DNA of 64,000 nucleotides from Thinopyrum elongatum (taxonomy: Eukaryota > Streptophyta > Magnoliopsida > Poales > Poaceae), in the NCBI GenBank assembly GCA_011799875.1, contig CM022303.1:281934850-281998849 (forward strand). Direction: 5' to 3'. This document shows positions 33,927 through 43,727 of this stretch, one piece after another; within the stretch, counting starts at the first letter, position 1, and every line of letters starts with the position of its first letter. Under the pieces are notes generated by a model. It was not told the DNA's origin and made no database searches. It was given only the letters and a program-made list of their open reading frames with translations. The position numbers were made by a program, and so were the translations under genes.

Positions 33927-36168
33927 CTACTAGGACAGAAGGCTATGGAAGTTAATAGGAAGCACGAAATATCTAAGAACACATTTCACCGTCGAGATTT
34001 GAAAACAATTTTGAAATTTTTCGAAACATTTCTTGAAAATTATGAACAATTCTGAAATGCCAAAATTTTTAAAAACATAAACAGTTTCTAAAATTCAAAA
34101 CATTTTTGAAAAATGTGAACGATTTTTGGAATTCCACACATTTTTTGAGAAACATGAGCAAATTTTGAAAATGTGTTTTTAAATCCATGAACTGTTTTTA
34201 AAGTGCAAGCAATTTTCGAAGATGTCAAACATTTTTGAAAAACACAAACAATTTTTGAAAACACGAGCATTTTGGAAACCTGAACATTATTTGAAAAAAT
34301 TGGAACAAATTTTGAAAACGTGGTTTTTTTAAATCCAAACATTTATTGAATTTTCGAATATTTACTGAAATTGTGAACAAATTCAAAATTTCGAGCAATT
34401 TTCGAAAATGTGAACATTTTTTTTAAGAACGAAATTTTTTTGGAAAACGTGTTAGCTTTCAAATAATTTTCGAAAGTATGGATAAAATTTGAAATTCTAA
34501 TATTTAAAAAAAATTATGAAAAACATAAACTAAGGAGAAAAGGAATAGAAAAGAAACAAGAAAACAATAAAAAGAGGACAGAATTAAATCGGGTGGCCTC
34601 GCATGAAAGACAAGTGGACCGGCCCACTCAGTCGTGCCCGGTGTGTTTCGGCGCATATTTGCCGCAACAAAATTCGGCATACGTATCCTAGACGTCGTTC
34701 GCTATGTCCTAACTTGGTAGGACCATATTGACTTCACTCTTTCATAGGGTTTCTGAACGTCATAAGGTTCCTCTTGTTCTTAGGGCTGGTTTCCTTGGTT
34801 TTTGGACCTTATTTTTATTTTTTTCCTTTTTTTTCCTTTTCTGTTTGTTTTTATTTCCACGAACAATTTTGAAATTGGTGATTTTTTTTCAAACCAGTGA
34901 CCAATCTTGATTTTACATTTTTTTAAACTAAAAAAAGATCAATATTTATCCTGATACAATGGACCAACAGCTTCAGAGACACGTACCAACAAAACAAACA
35001 GCAAGCCAAAAAAGACGGGCACAGCTATATATCGCGTCATGCAAGACCAACCAGGGTCTCGCATGAAGGAGCGCCCTCGAAGTCCCTAGTTAGTTTATTT
35101 TCTTTTGTATTTCTTCATTCATTTGTTTTTTCTTGTTTCTTTACTTTTATTTATATTTTCTAAAACACCAAATACATATATTCCAAAACTTAATTTACTT
35201 AAAAGTCTCTAAAAACATGAATTTGAAATATATTAACACAATGTAATTTGTTTGTTAGCATAATTTTAAAAAATGTTGATAGATTTCAAAAAAGTGTTTC
35301 TGACATTTGAAAAATGTTCACACGCTTCTTAAAAATTTACATTGAATTTTAAAAGGTATTTCGTACCATCAGAAAATATGTATGTTACACTTAAAAAAAG
35401 TTTGTGACATTTTTTACAAATGTCTATACAATGTTAAAAAATATTCATAGAGTTAAAAAATGTTTTGTATCATTAAAAGTATATTTCAATGTGTGTTTGT
35501 AAATGTGTTTAACACGATTAAAAATATATATTAAAGCATGTTTTCAAAAAAATGTTGAAATTATATAAAAATTGTTTTAGATGTATATGAAAAATATGAA
35601 TGAAAAGAGTAGACATCAAAATATTTATTTGAAAAAATGTTGATTATATATTTAAAAATGTTAAATCTGCATAAAAAATATTCATGATGTATATGAAAAA
35701 TATACAGTGTGTATGAAAAAAATTAGACATGTATTGATCAAAAAGAGAAAAAAACGAATGAAAACTAGAAACAGCCGAGAAACAGAAGAAAGGAAAAACA
35801 GAAGAAGAAATGAAAAAGAAAAGGAAAAGAAGAAAGAAAAAACAAAGCAAACCATAGAAAAACATATGCAAAATAGTGAAAAGCCCGATAAAAACTAATA
35901 AAAGGTGCAACTACAATATTGAGTGGCCCAATGCTACGTTCTTGGTGAGACATATTAGGAATAAGTACGGGCGATACCTAGCTCTCGCGAAAAAAGTACC
36001 ATCAAGCCGGGGGAGAGAGCGAGCATGGCGAGTCACTAGGCCGTCCCACGTCACGCGACCCCCCTGTGTGCTGGCGATGCCACTACTGCTTGCCTGCCTA
36101 GTGGGCTGGTGGTTTTCTGCCCACAGGTTTAACAAGCCGCCTAGAGCCGATGTATATAATGGGGACAA
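33927..36168. other. A/T-rich region without gene
   Basis: Two blocks (about 33,970-34,520 and 35,150-35,750) are built of imperfect repeats around TTTTTGAAAAA plus TGTGAAC. Short GC-richer pieces between them (CTCGCATGAA at 34,597 and 35,060) repeat each other. This composition is common in noncoding parts of Triticeae DNA transposons. No reading frame with homology was seen. Confidence 0.45.
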
Positions 36169-36865
36169 CTAGTTAACGGGCACCCCTTCAGAGGTATTCC
36201 CAGAGGGCGGCGCAGGCTCATGGGCCCAACCGCGTGGTGGGCCCAGCTGTTGCCACGTGTCACGCGCTGGGCGCACTCGAGGGGACACTTTTTTCTGCAT
36301 ATGTCTTAGATTTTTTTCTAGGTTTTTGGATTTTGCTTGGATTTTTTTAGGTTTTCTTTTTTTTGTTGTTTTCCCACATGAAGCACGTAGTGTAGAAAGC
36401 CTGAAAAGTGAAAAAGGAGCATAACGGTGTTTCCCAAATAAAGTGAAAATCACAGTTGTGATTCTAGGTTTTTTTCGGCTTCCATTTTTTTGGGGTTTCT
36501 CTTTTATTTTTGTGGGTTTCATTTTTTTAGTTTCCGTTTTTCTTGTTTTTGACTTTCTTTGATTTTGGGGTTTTCTCTTTTTAAAGAAAAAACAAAGTTC
36601 ACCCAAACTTATTAACATGATAGTTGTGAAGTTTTTGACATGAGAAACGCAAAGGTGAAAATGGTTCGTGCTTTGGACGCACGGTTCAAGAGATAAAATA
36701 TTTTTAAAATGAATATACAAAAAAAAATACTCTCTCCGATCCATATTAATTGTCATTGAATTAGGGTCGGAGGGAGTACAAAATTCTAGGTGGGCAAGCA
36801 GTGAGCCACTTGTCACGACAAAAGATGGGAAATGACCTTGGCAAAGGGTACCCTCTAACTAACTA
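36169..36865. mobile_element. Mutator-like MITE with terminal inverted repeats
   Basis: Left end GTTAACGGGCACCCCTTCAG and right end (reverse complement) GTTAGAGGGTACCCTTTGCC form imperfect inverted repeats at about 36,173-36,205 and 36,830-36,860. The interior is A/T-rich without genes. A second, truncated copy lies at 31,858-32,027. Exact ends and target duplication cannot be fixed; superfamily assignment is by TIR style only. Confidence 0.5.
36730..36776. mobile_element. Minimal Stowaway (Mariner-type) MITE, 47 bp
   Basis: CTCTCTCCGATCC at the left and GGGTCGGAGGGAG at the right are inverted repeats of the CTCCCTCCG type typical of Stowaway. TA flanks both sides (36,728-36,729 and 36,777-36,778). 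Almost no interior remains. It sits inside the MITE at 36,169-36,865. Confidence 0.85.
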
Positions 36866-36934
36866 CTATAGCCTGTTTGGTAATAACTGGGGAATGGGAG
36901 TTGGGATTAGACCTGGGCAGTAGATTTTCCCAAA

Positions 36935-37149
36935 TGATAAGTATCACACGTGTGGCACGAAGCACTCCTGCCTAACATTTTTTACAACTAAAGTTGTCAT
37001 CCAAAAAACAAAAAACAAACAAAAAACCGAAATTTGCCATCCGAAAAGAAGTTGTCATGCTTAACAATTAAGATTGTCATCCTCGCGTAACGTGCCATAA
37101 AAACGTTGGGAGTTGCTATGTGTTCATGACACATGTGTGGCACTTATCA
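36935..37149. mobile_element. Short MITE, 215 bp, with inverted repeats
   Basis: TGATAAGTATCACACGTGTG at the left mirrors ACATGTGTGGCACTTATCA at the right, with about 25 bp of imperfect inverted repeat. The interior repeats the motif (A)AAGTTGTCAT three times. Target duplication is unclear, so the superfamily is open. Confidence 0.65.
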
Positions 37150-37169
37150 GGGTCCTAAATTTTTACTTC

Positions 37170-37575
37170 CAATCCCTCGTTTGTTATATGTTGTGATTAT
37201 TTTTTGTGGGAAAGCTTTACAGACAATTACGTCAAATAAGATGACTGAAAGAATAAAATTTGGTGGATCGCCATCCCAATCCATCATTACATTTGAATCA
37301 TAAGTACGCCTAGCAAGATTATGTGCTGCCCGATTTACCTCCCTAGGACAGTGAGAGAATTTCACTGGCCCAATGCTACGAGCCTTGTGAAAATAATACG
37401 CGAGAATTGCAGTATGAGGACACCAGATTTCAATAACACCATTGCATGACTGAATAAGCTTCAGAGAATCTGATTCCACGAATACATTATTGCATCCAAG
37501 GTGCTGCAACAGTGAGAGGCCCTTCTGCAACTCCAGTGCCTCCGTCGTCATACAGATTGTGGCGGAGCCAGGATT
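37170..37575 (-). pseudogene. RNase H-like (RVT_3) fragment of a LINE-type element
   Basis: The minus strand reads EALELQKGLSLLQHLGCNN, then VESDSLKLIQSCNG and HCPREVNRAAHNLAR. This is the C-terminal two thirds of the plant RVT_3 RNase H domain: the SDS aspartate and the REVN..AH.LA helix are present. The first strand with its catalytic Asp is missing, so it is a truncated remnant. It ends at a GTGGCGGAGCCAGGATTT motif near 37,560. Confidence 0.8.
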
Positions 37576-37581
37576 TCTCAA

Positions 37582-38284
37582 AGCCTAGGGCTAAGACTAA
37601 GTGACTGAAAATAATGTCCTTTTTTGCGGGGAGACTGAAAATAATGTCAAATACCTCATATACCAATGCGTGTAAGAAGTATGCCACAAATTCACATTAA
37701 AAATAGAATATGGATTCGTTATTATCATGAGGAAATTCAATAAAACAAATAGTTTAACAAAGTGCATCAAAACATTGGTACCAAATTAATGAAGACTTTC
37801 TTAATTTGGGGCCATCATTTCTTCACCAGCAATAGTAGAAGGACCTGGAGCTGCAAACATAAAATTGAGTATTTGAAATCAAGACACTGAATATAGATTA
37901 AGTCAATTGTTCATATGAAATTTGCAAAATATATATTATATTATACCATTATCACGAAGTGCACAAGGTAGTAGCCCCTTTCATTTCCTCGTTTTTTATA
38001 GTAATGTATAATCTTCATATACGCTTGCAAAAAAATAGCAAACAAATTTAACATCAGCAATTCATTAATTTCGAACTAGCAAAAAAAAAAACTCCACATG
38101 ATAAAACAAACTAGAAATTACTCCCTCCATATCTAAATATATGACGTTTTAGCTGGTTATGGAGATGAAGAACGAGAGGTTGGCAATTGTGGAGATGGAG
38201 CATAACAGAATTCTGGACTAGGAGGGGACTGCTCCAACGTGGCGACAAGGCCACACGCAAGTTCGGCTCGTCCCATCTATCGAG
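37582..38284. other. Noncoding; truncated Stowaway end before the Mutator-like element
   Basis: A/T-rich sequence with one Stowaway-type terminus at 38,121-38,155 (CTCCCTCCATATCTAAATAT). Its partner end is absent. Nothing else recognised. Confidence 0.5.
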
Positions 38285-38552
38285 GGCAAATTTGATAATT
38301 TTGACCTCGGGACGAAATCAATTCACAGAATGAACTGCCCGTGAAACTATTTCACTCCCCTGACCTTTTTGTGTAGCGCCCGCCACGCCGGCGTCACACC
38401 CTACGGTGCAGCGCCTACCTCTGGGGCGTTGCACTCCAGTCCACCGTGGCAGCCCTGGGCCCCGCACCCAGCAGTGCAGCGCCTACGATCTAGGCGCCCC
38501 ACATAGTGTGCAGCGCCTAGGCCTTAGGCGCTGCACTGTGACTTAGATGCCA
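38285..38552 (+). repeat. Left terminal inverted repeat of the Mutator-like element
   Basis: About 268 bp matching the reverse complement of 47,404-47,700. It ends in CTTAGGCGCTGCACTGTGAC. Inside are hairpin-forming words such as GTGCAGCGCCTAGG..CCTTAGGCGCTGCAC. In Mutator elements these repeats bind transposase and hold promoters; that role is inferred here. Confidence 0.88.
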
Positions 38553-39078
38553 GCCGCCCGCTCCCCCTCCCCCCACCCCACCCATTCGTTCCAGGAGGAT
38601 TTACAGAATAGGCGCGCCGGCGGCTTCCTCCTCTCCCCCTCTCAATCCCCTCTCCTGCATTTCTTCACCAATCCATTCTAGAAGGTACTCTCCTCCGATC
38701 CCCTTCTTTCTATCCATAGAAAATATGGTATTTTGAAGATTTGGGGAATCCTTGTTTGATTTGATTAGATTTGAATCTTGCATGTATTAGAATTTTGCAT
38801 GTATTACAACCCTTGTTTGTTTGATTTGTGGAACCCTAGTTTAGTTTATTTTATTGAAAAGATATGGTTGGATACATAGATTGACATGTTATTTCTATGG
38901 AAAAGTTATTTGTATGAAGTAGGCCTAGTTTAGTTTATTTGTACTGAAATTATACTCGTATTGAGAAGAATGCTTTGGATACATATGCTTTGAATTTTGC
39001 ATCTAGTAGGCCTACTTTAGTTTTTTTGAATTGAAAAGATAATCGTGTTGACAAGAATGCTTTGTTGAAATTGTTAGG
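38553..39078 (+). promoter_or_regulatory. Presumed promoter/leader of the mobile-domain gene
   Basis: The stretch from the left terminal repeat to the ATG at 39,079 has a C/T-rich block (CTCCTCTCCCCCTCTCAATC at about 38,629) and then T-rich sequence. No clear TATA box was seen. The leader role is inferred from gene position. Confidence 0.35.
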
Positions 39079-41673
39079 ATGGTTTGGCTTCTCGATGATC
39101 ACTGGGACAAACAACATCGGTCGTACGCTATGTCGGTGGAGCAGCGGGTAATAATGAAAGTGGCCGGTGTTATGAATTTCGTATTTATTTCAAACACAAA
39201 TGCCCCATATGTAATGTTATGATTTGTTTGTTTGTAGGAGCTTGCACCTCTGAAGCTTCGGTCTCACGGGGTCACCCTTGGATGGATGCGCTATGATGAG
39301 CGGTACACACCGTATGTAAGGGAGACAGGACTTCTCCCTTTCATTCAGTTGGTCAGCCGGTCGACGCCACCCAACAATGCTGCAGCACTCACCGCGCTTA
39401 TTGATCATTGGAGGCCGGAGACACACACTTTCCATCTTCGGACCGGGGAGATGACCGTGACGCTCCAGGATATTGCTATGATCACCGGTCTTCCTATCGA
39501 TGGGAACCCTTTATGTATGAACACCGATTCTGATGGGTGGCGCGCGCAGATGCATGCCCTTATCGGTATGGTTCCTTCGGAGCCTGTGGAACAAAAAGCA
39601 GAAGACAAGAAGAAGGAAAGAGTCGCAGCCGGTGCTCCTTTCACGTGGATTACATCGCACTTTAGTACTTGCCCTGAGGATGCTAATGAGGACACGGTCA
39701 AGACATATGCTCGTGTCTACATGTGGTACGTGATATCCAGGACTATGTTTGCTGATGGCACAGGCAAGAATGCTCCATGGATGTGGCTGAAGGCGTTGAC
39801 CGTCTTCGATAGCAAATGGAGTTGGGGTTCGGCGACACTGGCTTACTTGTATCGACAGGTATGAAGTTGTTTCCTTTTCACTTCATTGATACATTATCAA
39901 TGCGCTCTTGCTGTTAATTCAACCATGTTCTCTTTTATGTGCAGTTGGACGAAGCCTGTTGTAGGCAATCTGGTGGTATTGATGGTTGTCTGCTCGCACT
40001 TTCCATATGGAGCTGGGAGCGTTTGCCGGTTGGACGACCGAAGACCGTGAAGTACGAGGATTGGGACGACAAAGACGACCCACTACGGCTCCCCACTTGG
40101 GCTCACAAGTGGGATGTGTTAAATAAGATGACGGATGATCCCTCGGTCTTGTACAAGTTGTACAAGAGCGAGCTGGACGCGATCACGCCTGAGCAGGTGG
40201 ATCGACATTGCATAAGTGATTATCATGCTTGTATCGTAACTCAATATCTATTTTGCATTCTATCCCATTTTGCAGGTGGAATGGGAGCCGTATGGACAAG
40301 GAGAGAGTTTTGGTAACCCTATAGAGTTCAGGCTGAATCCGATGTGCACTAGGGATAGGGATCTCTGGCATATGCGGTGCCCACTGATATGCAACTGGGC
40401 GGTTGAGCTTCACCTGCCACATCGGGTGTTCCGCCAGTTTGGTTTGTTCCGGCCACACCCGCTGGAGTGGGAGGACACGGACAAGTTGCTACACGCGTAA
40501 GATATAATTAACCTTGAGTACTTAGCAGCTTCTCGACGGTTTCGATGATGCTAATATTCTGTTTGTAACTTGCAGGTTGGATAGGAAAAAGCAGCGGAAG
40601 ATCAAGGATTGGGCCAAGCATCACAGGAAGTATGTTGTGCAGTTCGCGCTTTGTGTGGAGCAAGCTAGGGCTGGAAAACGAGCCCAGCTTCGTGAGCACT
40701 GCCCGGTCGCGTTCAACAACTATCTCACATGGTTTCTTGCAAGTACCCGTGTGGAGGTATGCAAGCCGGCGTATGCTGAGGAGATTTTGGAAGAACCCAC
40801 CTTGTTTGATGAGGTAGCCCAGCACCAGTACAACGCATTAGTCAGGAAAGGCAACTCAGTGATCCCTTCAGCTCCAATGATGAACTTTGTGGTATTTGCC
40901 CTTTTTGCTTTTCCATTCGCACTATTCACATCTTCGCTTGCCTAACACTTTGATACCGTTTCTGTTCATAGCGTGCCCAGATCAAGAAAGCAGCTGATGA
41001 GACCGAGACTATTCTGGAAACAACCCCGGCTGGCAAAAGCGATGGGGAAGGTGCACTTCGAGCATTCATTAAGGTTCACATCTCTTTCAAACTAGCACTT
41101 AACATGTGTTGCTACGTTCCATGTCTCATTCACTTGTACATGTTGCAGCGCCAGGGCCAAAAGTTAAGGTGGCTATCAAACCTTTTCGGTTGCCGTGACC
41201 CCGAGTATGTATCACCAGAACGGTCTAGGTCGGCGACACCATCAGATCCCACTTCGGGCCAGGGCCATGGTGATCCTTTGGAGGATGAGGATGTGGGTGT
41301 GGTCACCCAAGAGGTATGGCATGAGCATATATCCAATTGTTGATGCATTGCTAACTATATCCTCACACACGGTCTTTCCATATCTTTTGTTGATGCATAG
41401 GTTGCTGATGATATGACCTTGGGGAAGTACCAGGTTCGGTCTGCATACGAGTTAAAGCCTAGGAAGGGATTCAAGAAGTACACACCTGAAGACTTCACCC
41501 AAAGAGGCAAAAGGACGGTCGGCACCTCGCGGATGGCGGCTTTGGATGACTATTTGGATGACGTGGAGGAACCGAAACCGGAGCCGGAGCCGGAGCGGGT
41601 TCCTCTTCCTAGGAAGGTGAAGAAGATAAGCATCAAGAGGGGGGGAGGAGCCAGCAAGCGCGGAAGGCACTAG
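39079..41673 (+). CDS. Plant mobile domain (PMD, MAIN-like) protein gene within the Mutator-like element
   Basis: Eight exons with GT..AG introns give one frame: 39,079-39,147; 39,238-39,858; 39,945-40,196; 40,276-40,496; 40,576-40,891; 40,972-41,073; 41,149-41,313; 41,401-41,673. The product is 672 residues and starts MVWLLDDHWDKQHRS. The PMD spans about residues 24-300, with GWMRYDERYTPYVRETGLLP, WRPETHTFHLRTGEMTVTLQ and DIAMITGLPIDGNPLC. The Arg/Lys-rich tail (KVKKISIKRGGG, SKRGRH) after a Glu/Pro repeat suggests nuclear location. PMD proteins such as Arabidopsis MAIN/MAIL1 act in silencing and genome stability; PMD genes also occur inside gypsy and Mutator-like elements. Whether this copy helps transposition or counters silencing is inference. 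All splice phases close without a stop, so the gene looks intact. Confidence 0.82.
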
Positions 41674-42007
41674 TCATCATCCTCTATTTATAATGTTGAA
41701 CTTAGAGTGGTGGTAGCTCTTAGTAATGTGGAACTTGTTATGTCGTTTAACTTGGAGTGGTGGTAGCTCTATGTTAAACTTGAAGTTGTGGTAGCTCTAT
41801 GTTAAACTTGAAGTTGTGGTAGCTCTTAGTAATGTGGAACTTGTTATGTCATTGAACTTGGAGTTGTGTTAGTAATGTTGAACTTCTTGTGATGGTCATT
41901 CTAGGAAATGCTGTCTTTGTTGAACACTTTTTGATCCTTACTGTTTATTATACGAAATGTTGAACTGTGCCTGAAAATGACCCAGTCTAAACGACAAAAA
42001 AACACTA
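41674..42007. other. 3' region of the mobile-domain gene with short repeats
   Basis: The segment repeats GTGGTAGCTCTATGTTAAAC and AATGTGGAACTTGTTATGTC several times with small changes. This is probably the 3' untranslated region. No reading frame was seen. Confidence 0.5.
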
Positions 42008-42860
42008 AGTGTTTGTGTGGCGCCTAGCTGGGAGGCGCCACACTCTACCGTGTAGCGCCCAGAGCTTGGGCGTTGCACTGTACAGTGTGGCGCCTCCCAT
42101 CTAGGCGTCACACAAACACTTAGCGAATTTTTTGGCCCAAACTGGAGGCAAGCCTTCTGTTGCTCTCTGGATACCTACAGACTTGTGTGGCGCCTAGATT
42201 GGAGGCGCCACACTGTACAGTGCAGCGCCCAGATCGTGGGCGTTGCACTATGCAGTGTGGCGCCTCCACGCTAGGCGCCACACAGGTCTGTAACTTGCCC
42301 TACGTTCTATTGCTCTCTGGATACCTACAGACTTGTGTGGCGCCTAGATTGGAGGCGCCACACTGTACAGTGCAGCGCCTAGATCGTGGGCGTTGCACTA
42401 TACAGTGTGGCGTCTCCACGCTAGGCGCCACACAGGTCTGTAACTTGCCCTACGTTCTGTTGCTCTCTGGATAGCTACAGACCTGTGTGGCGCCTAGCTT
42501 CGAGGCGCCACACTATACAGTGCAGCGCCTAGCTAGTGGGCGTTGCACTATACTGTGTGGCGCCTCCCATCTAGGCGCCACACAGGTCTGTAACTTGCCC
42601 TCAGTTCTATTGCTCTCTGGATAGCTACAGACTTGTGTGGCGCCTAGCTTGGAGGCGCCGCATTGTACATTGCAGCGCCTAGCCCGTGGGCGTTGCACTA
42701 TACAGTGTGGCGCCTCCACGCTAGGCGCCACACAGGTCTGTAACTTGCCCTGCCTTCTGTTGCTCTCTGGATAGCTACAGACTTGTGCAGCGCCTTGATT
42801 GGAGGCGCCACACTGTACAGTGCAACGCCCATGAGCTAGGCGTTGCACTTGGACTTAGTG
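42008..42860. repeat. Tandem array of about 5.7 units of 150 bp made of GC-rich hairpins
   Basis: The word TTGCTCTCTGGATA recurs at about 42,160, 42,310, 42,460, 42,610 and 42,760, so the period is 150 bp. Each unit holds two near-perfect hairpins with arms GTGTGGCGCCT / AGGCGCCACAC (loop 7 nt). Between them is a weaker hairpin TGCAGCGCC..GGGCGTTGCA. The same hairpin words occur in both terminal inverted repeats. The array lies between the 3' ends of the two convergent genes. The short ORFs across it are by-products of the 150-bp period (a multiple of three). Confidence 0.93.
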
Positions 42861-42956
42861 AATTTTTTAGCATATGCAGACATAGTAAGGTGATGTGAAG
42901 TAGGATTGATACATAGCAAGCAAACAACTGTGAAGACAACATATGCACAAAGTACT

Positions 42957-43186
42957 TCACGACACATAGTAGTTCATAACACATAGTACTTCACGACACA
43001 TAGTAGTTCTTACAACCAAATCAAGGAGGAGACATAGTAGTTCACGACACATAGTAGTTCTTACAACCAAATCGAGGAGGAGACATAGTAGTTCATGACA
43101 CATAGTAGTTCACAACCAAATCGAGGAGGAGACATAGTAGTTCATGACACATAGTAGTTCACAACCAAATCGAAGAGGATGACATA
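42957..43186. repeat. Short tandem repeats of about 56-60 bp
   Basis: Copies of GACACATAGTAGTTC followed by ACAACCAAATCGAGGAGGAG recur about four times with small length changes. They lie immediately beside the 3' end of the small coiled-coil ORF. Confidence 0.85.
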
Positions 43187-43605
43187 GCTCTATTGCGTAG
43201 AGCAAGGCCCCTTCCCTTCTTCTTCTTCCTCTCTTCTTCCTCTTCCTCCTTCCTTTTCCTTATGAGGTGAGCCTCCTTAACTACCCTCTCCATGAATATC
43301 TGATTCTCCCTCTCTCTTTTTTCAGCTGCAATTGCCCAAAGCTTCATGGTTCTTTCTTCAAAATCCTTTTGACGCTTCTTCTGTGCCTCCTCACATTTCC
43401 TCACCAACGCTTGCTCCCTAGCACGCATCGCATTTGACGCTCTCTCTCTTTCCTTCCTCTTCTCCTCAAGCTCCTCTTCCTTCTTCTTCTTTAGCTTAGC
43501 TGCATCCTCCTCTCTAAGCTTCTTCGCAGCCTTCTCCCACCATCCCGCCATCTCATCTTCGCCATCCTCCTTCATTGTTGGTTTGTTGGGTTGGGAAGCC
43601 GCCAT
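43159..43605 (-). CDS. Small charged coiled-coil ORF downstream of the transposase
   Basis: The start chosen is ATG at 43,605 (MAASQPNKPTMKEDGE) with a good plant context (GGTATGGCGG); the frame is 148 codons. Residues 20-130 are almost entirely charged helix (AAKKLREEDAAKLKKKKEEE, KEAHLIRKRKEEEEEERKKK), then a basic end and MSSSSIWL. It lies about 120 bp after the transposase stop on the same strand. A GTATGT donor at about 43,744 and TGTAG acceptor at 43,608 bracket the gap, so both may be in one transcript. Joining at these sites would change frame and soon stop, so a C-terminal transposase exon is less likely. It might be an accessory protein like mudrB in role, but no similarity is visible. 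Function unknown. Confidence 0.5.
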   Translation of the reverse strand: MAASQPNKPTMKEDGEDEMAGWWEKAAKKLREEDAAKLKKKKEEELEEKRKERERASNAMRAREQALVRKCEEAQKKRQKDFEERTMKLWAIAAEKRERENQIFMERVVKEAHLIRKRKEEEEEERKKKKGRGLALRNRAMSSSSIWL

Positions 43606-43727
43606 ACCTACAATGAGTGAAACATAATGGTTAGTAAAGACAATAAGAACAAATAGAAGCACATGTAAAACAAGAACATATGAAAAATAAGAACATATGA
43701 AAAACAAGAACATATGAAACATTATAG

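Noticed and set aside
36169..36863. 9-bp duplication CTAGTTAAC / CTAACTAAC around the MITE
   Set aside because: The second copy of this family (near 32,010) has similar bases at the same place, so they are probably part of the inverted repeat and not target sequence.
42008..42860. Regular repeats that could suggest a CRISPR array
   Set aside because: The 150-bp units are whole tandem copies without unique spacers, in a plant Mutator-like element and related to its terminal repeats.
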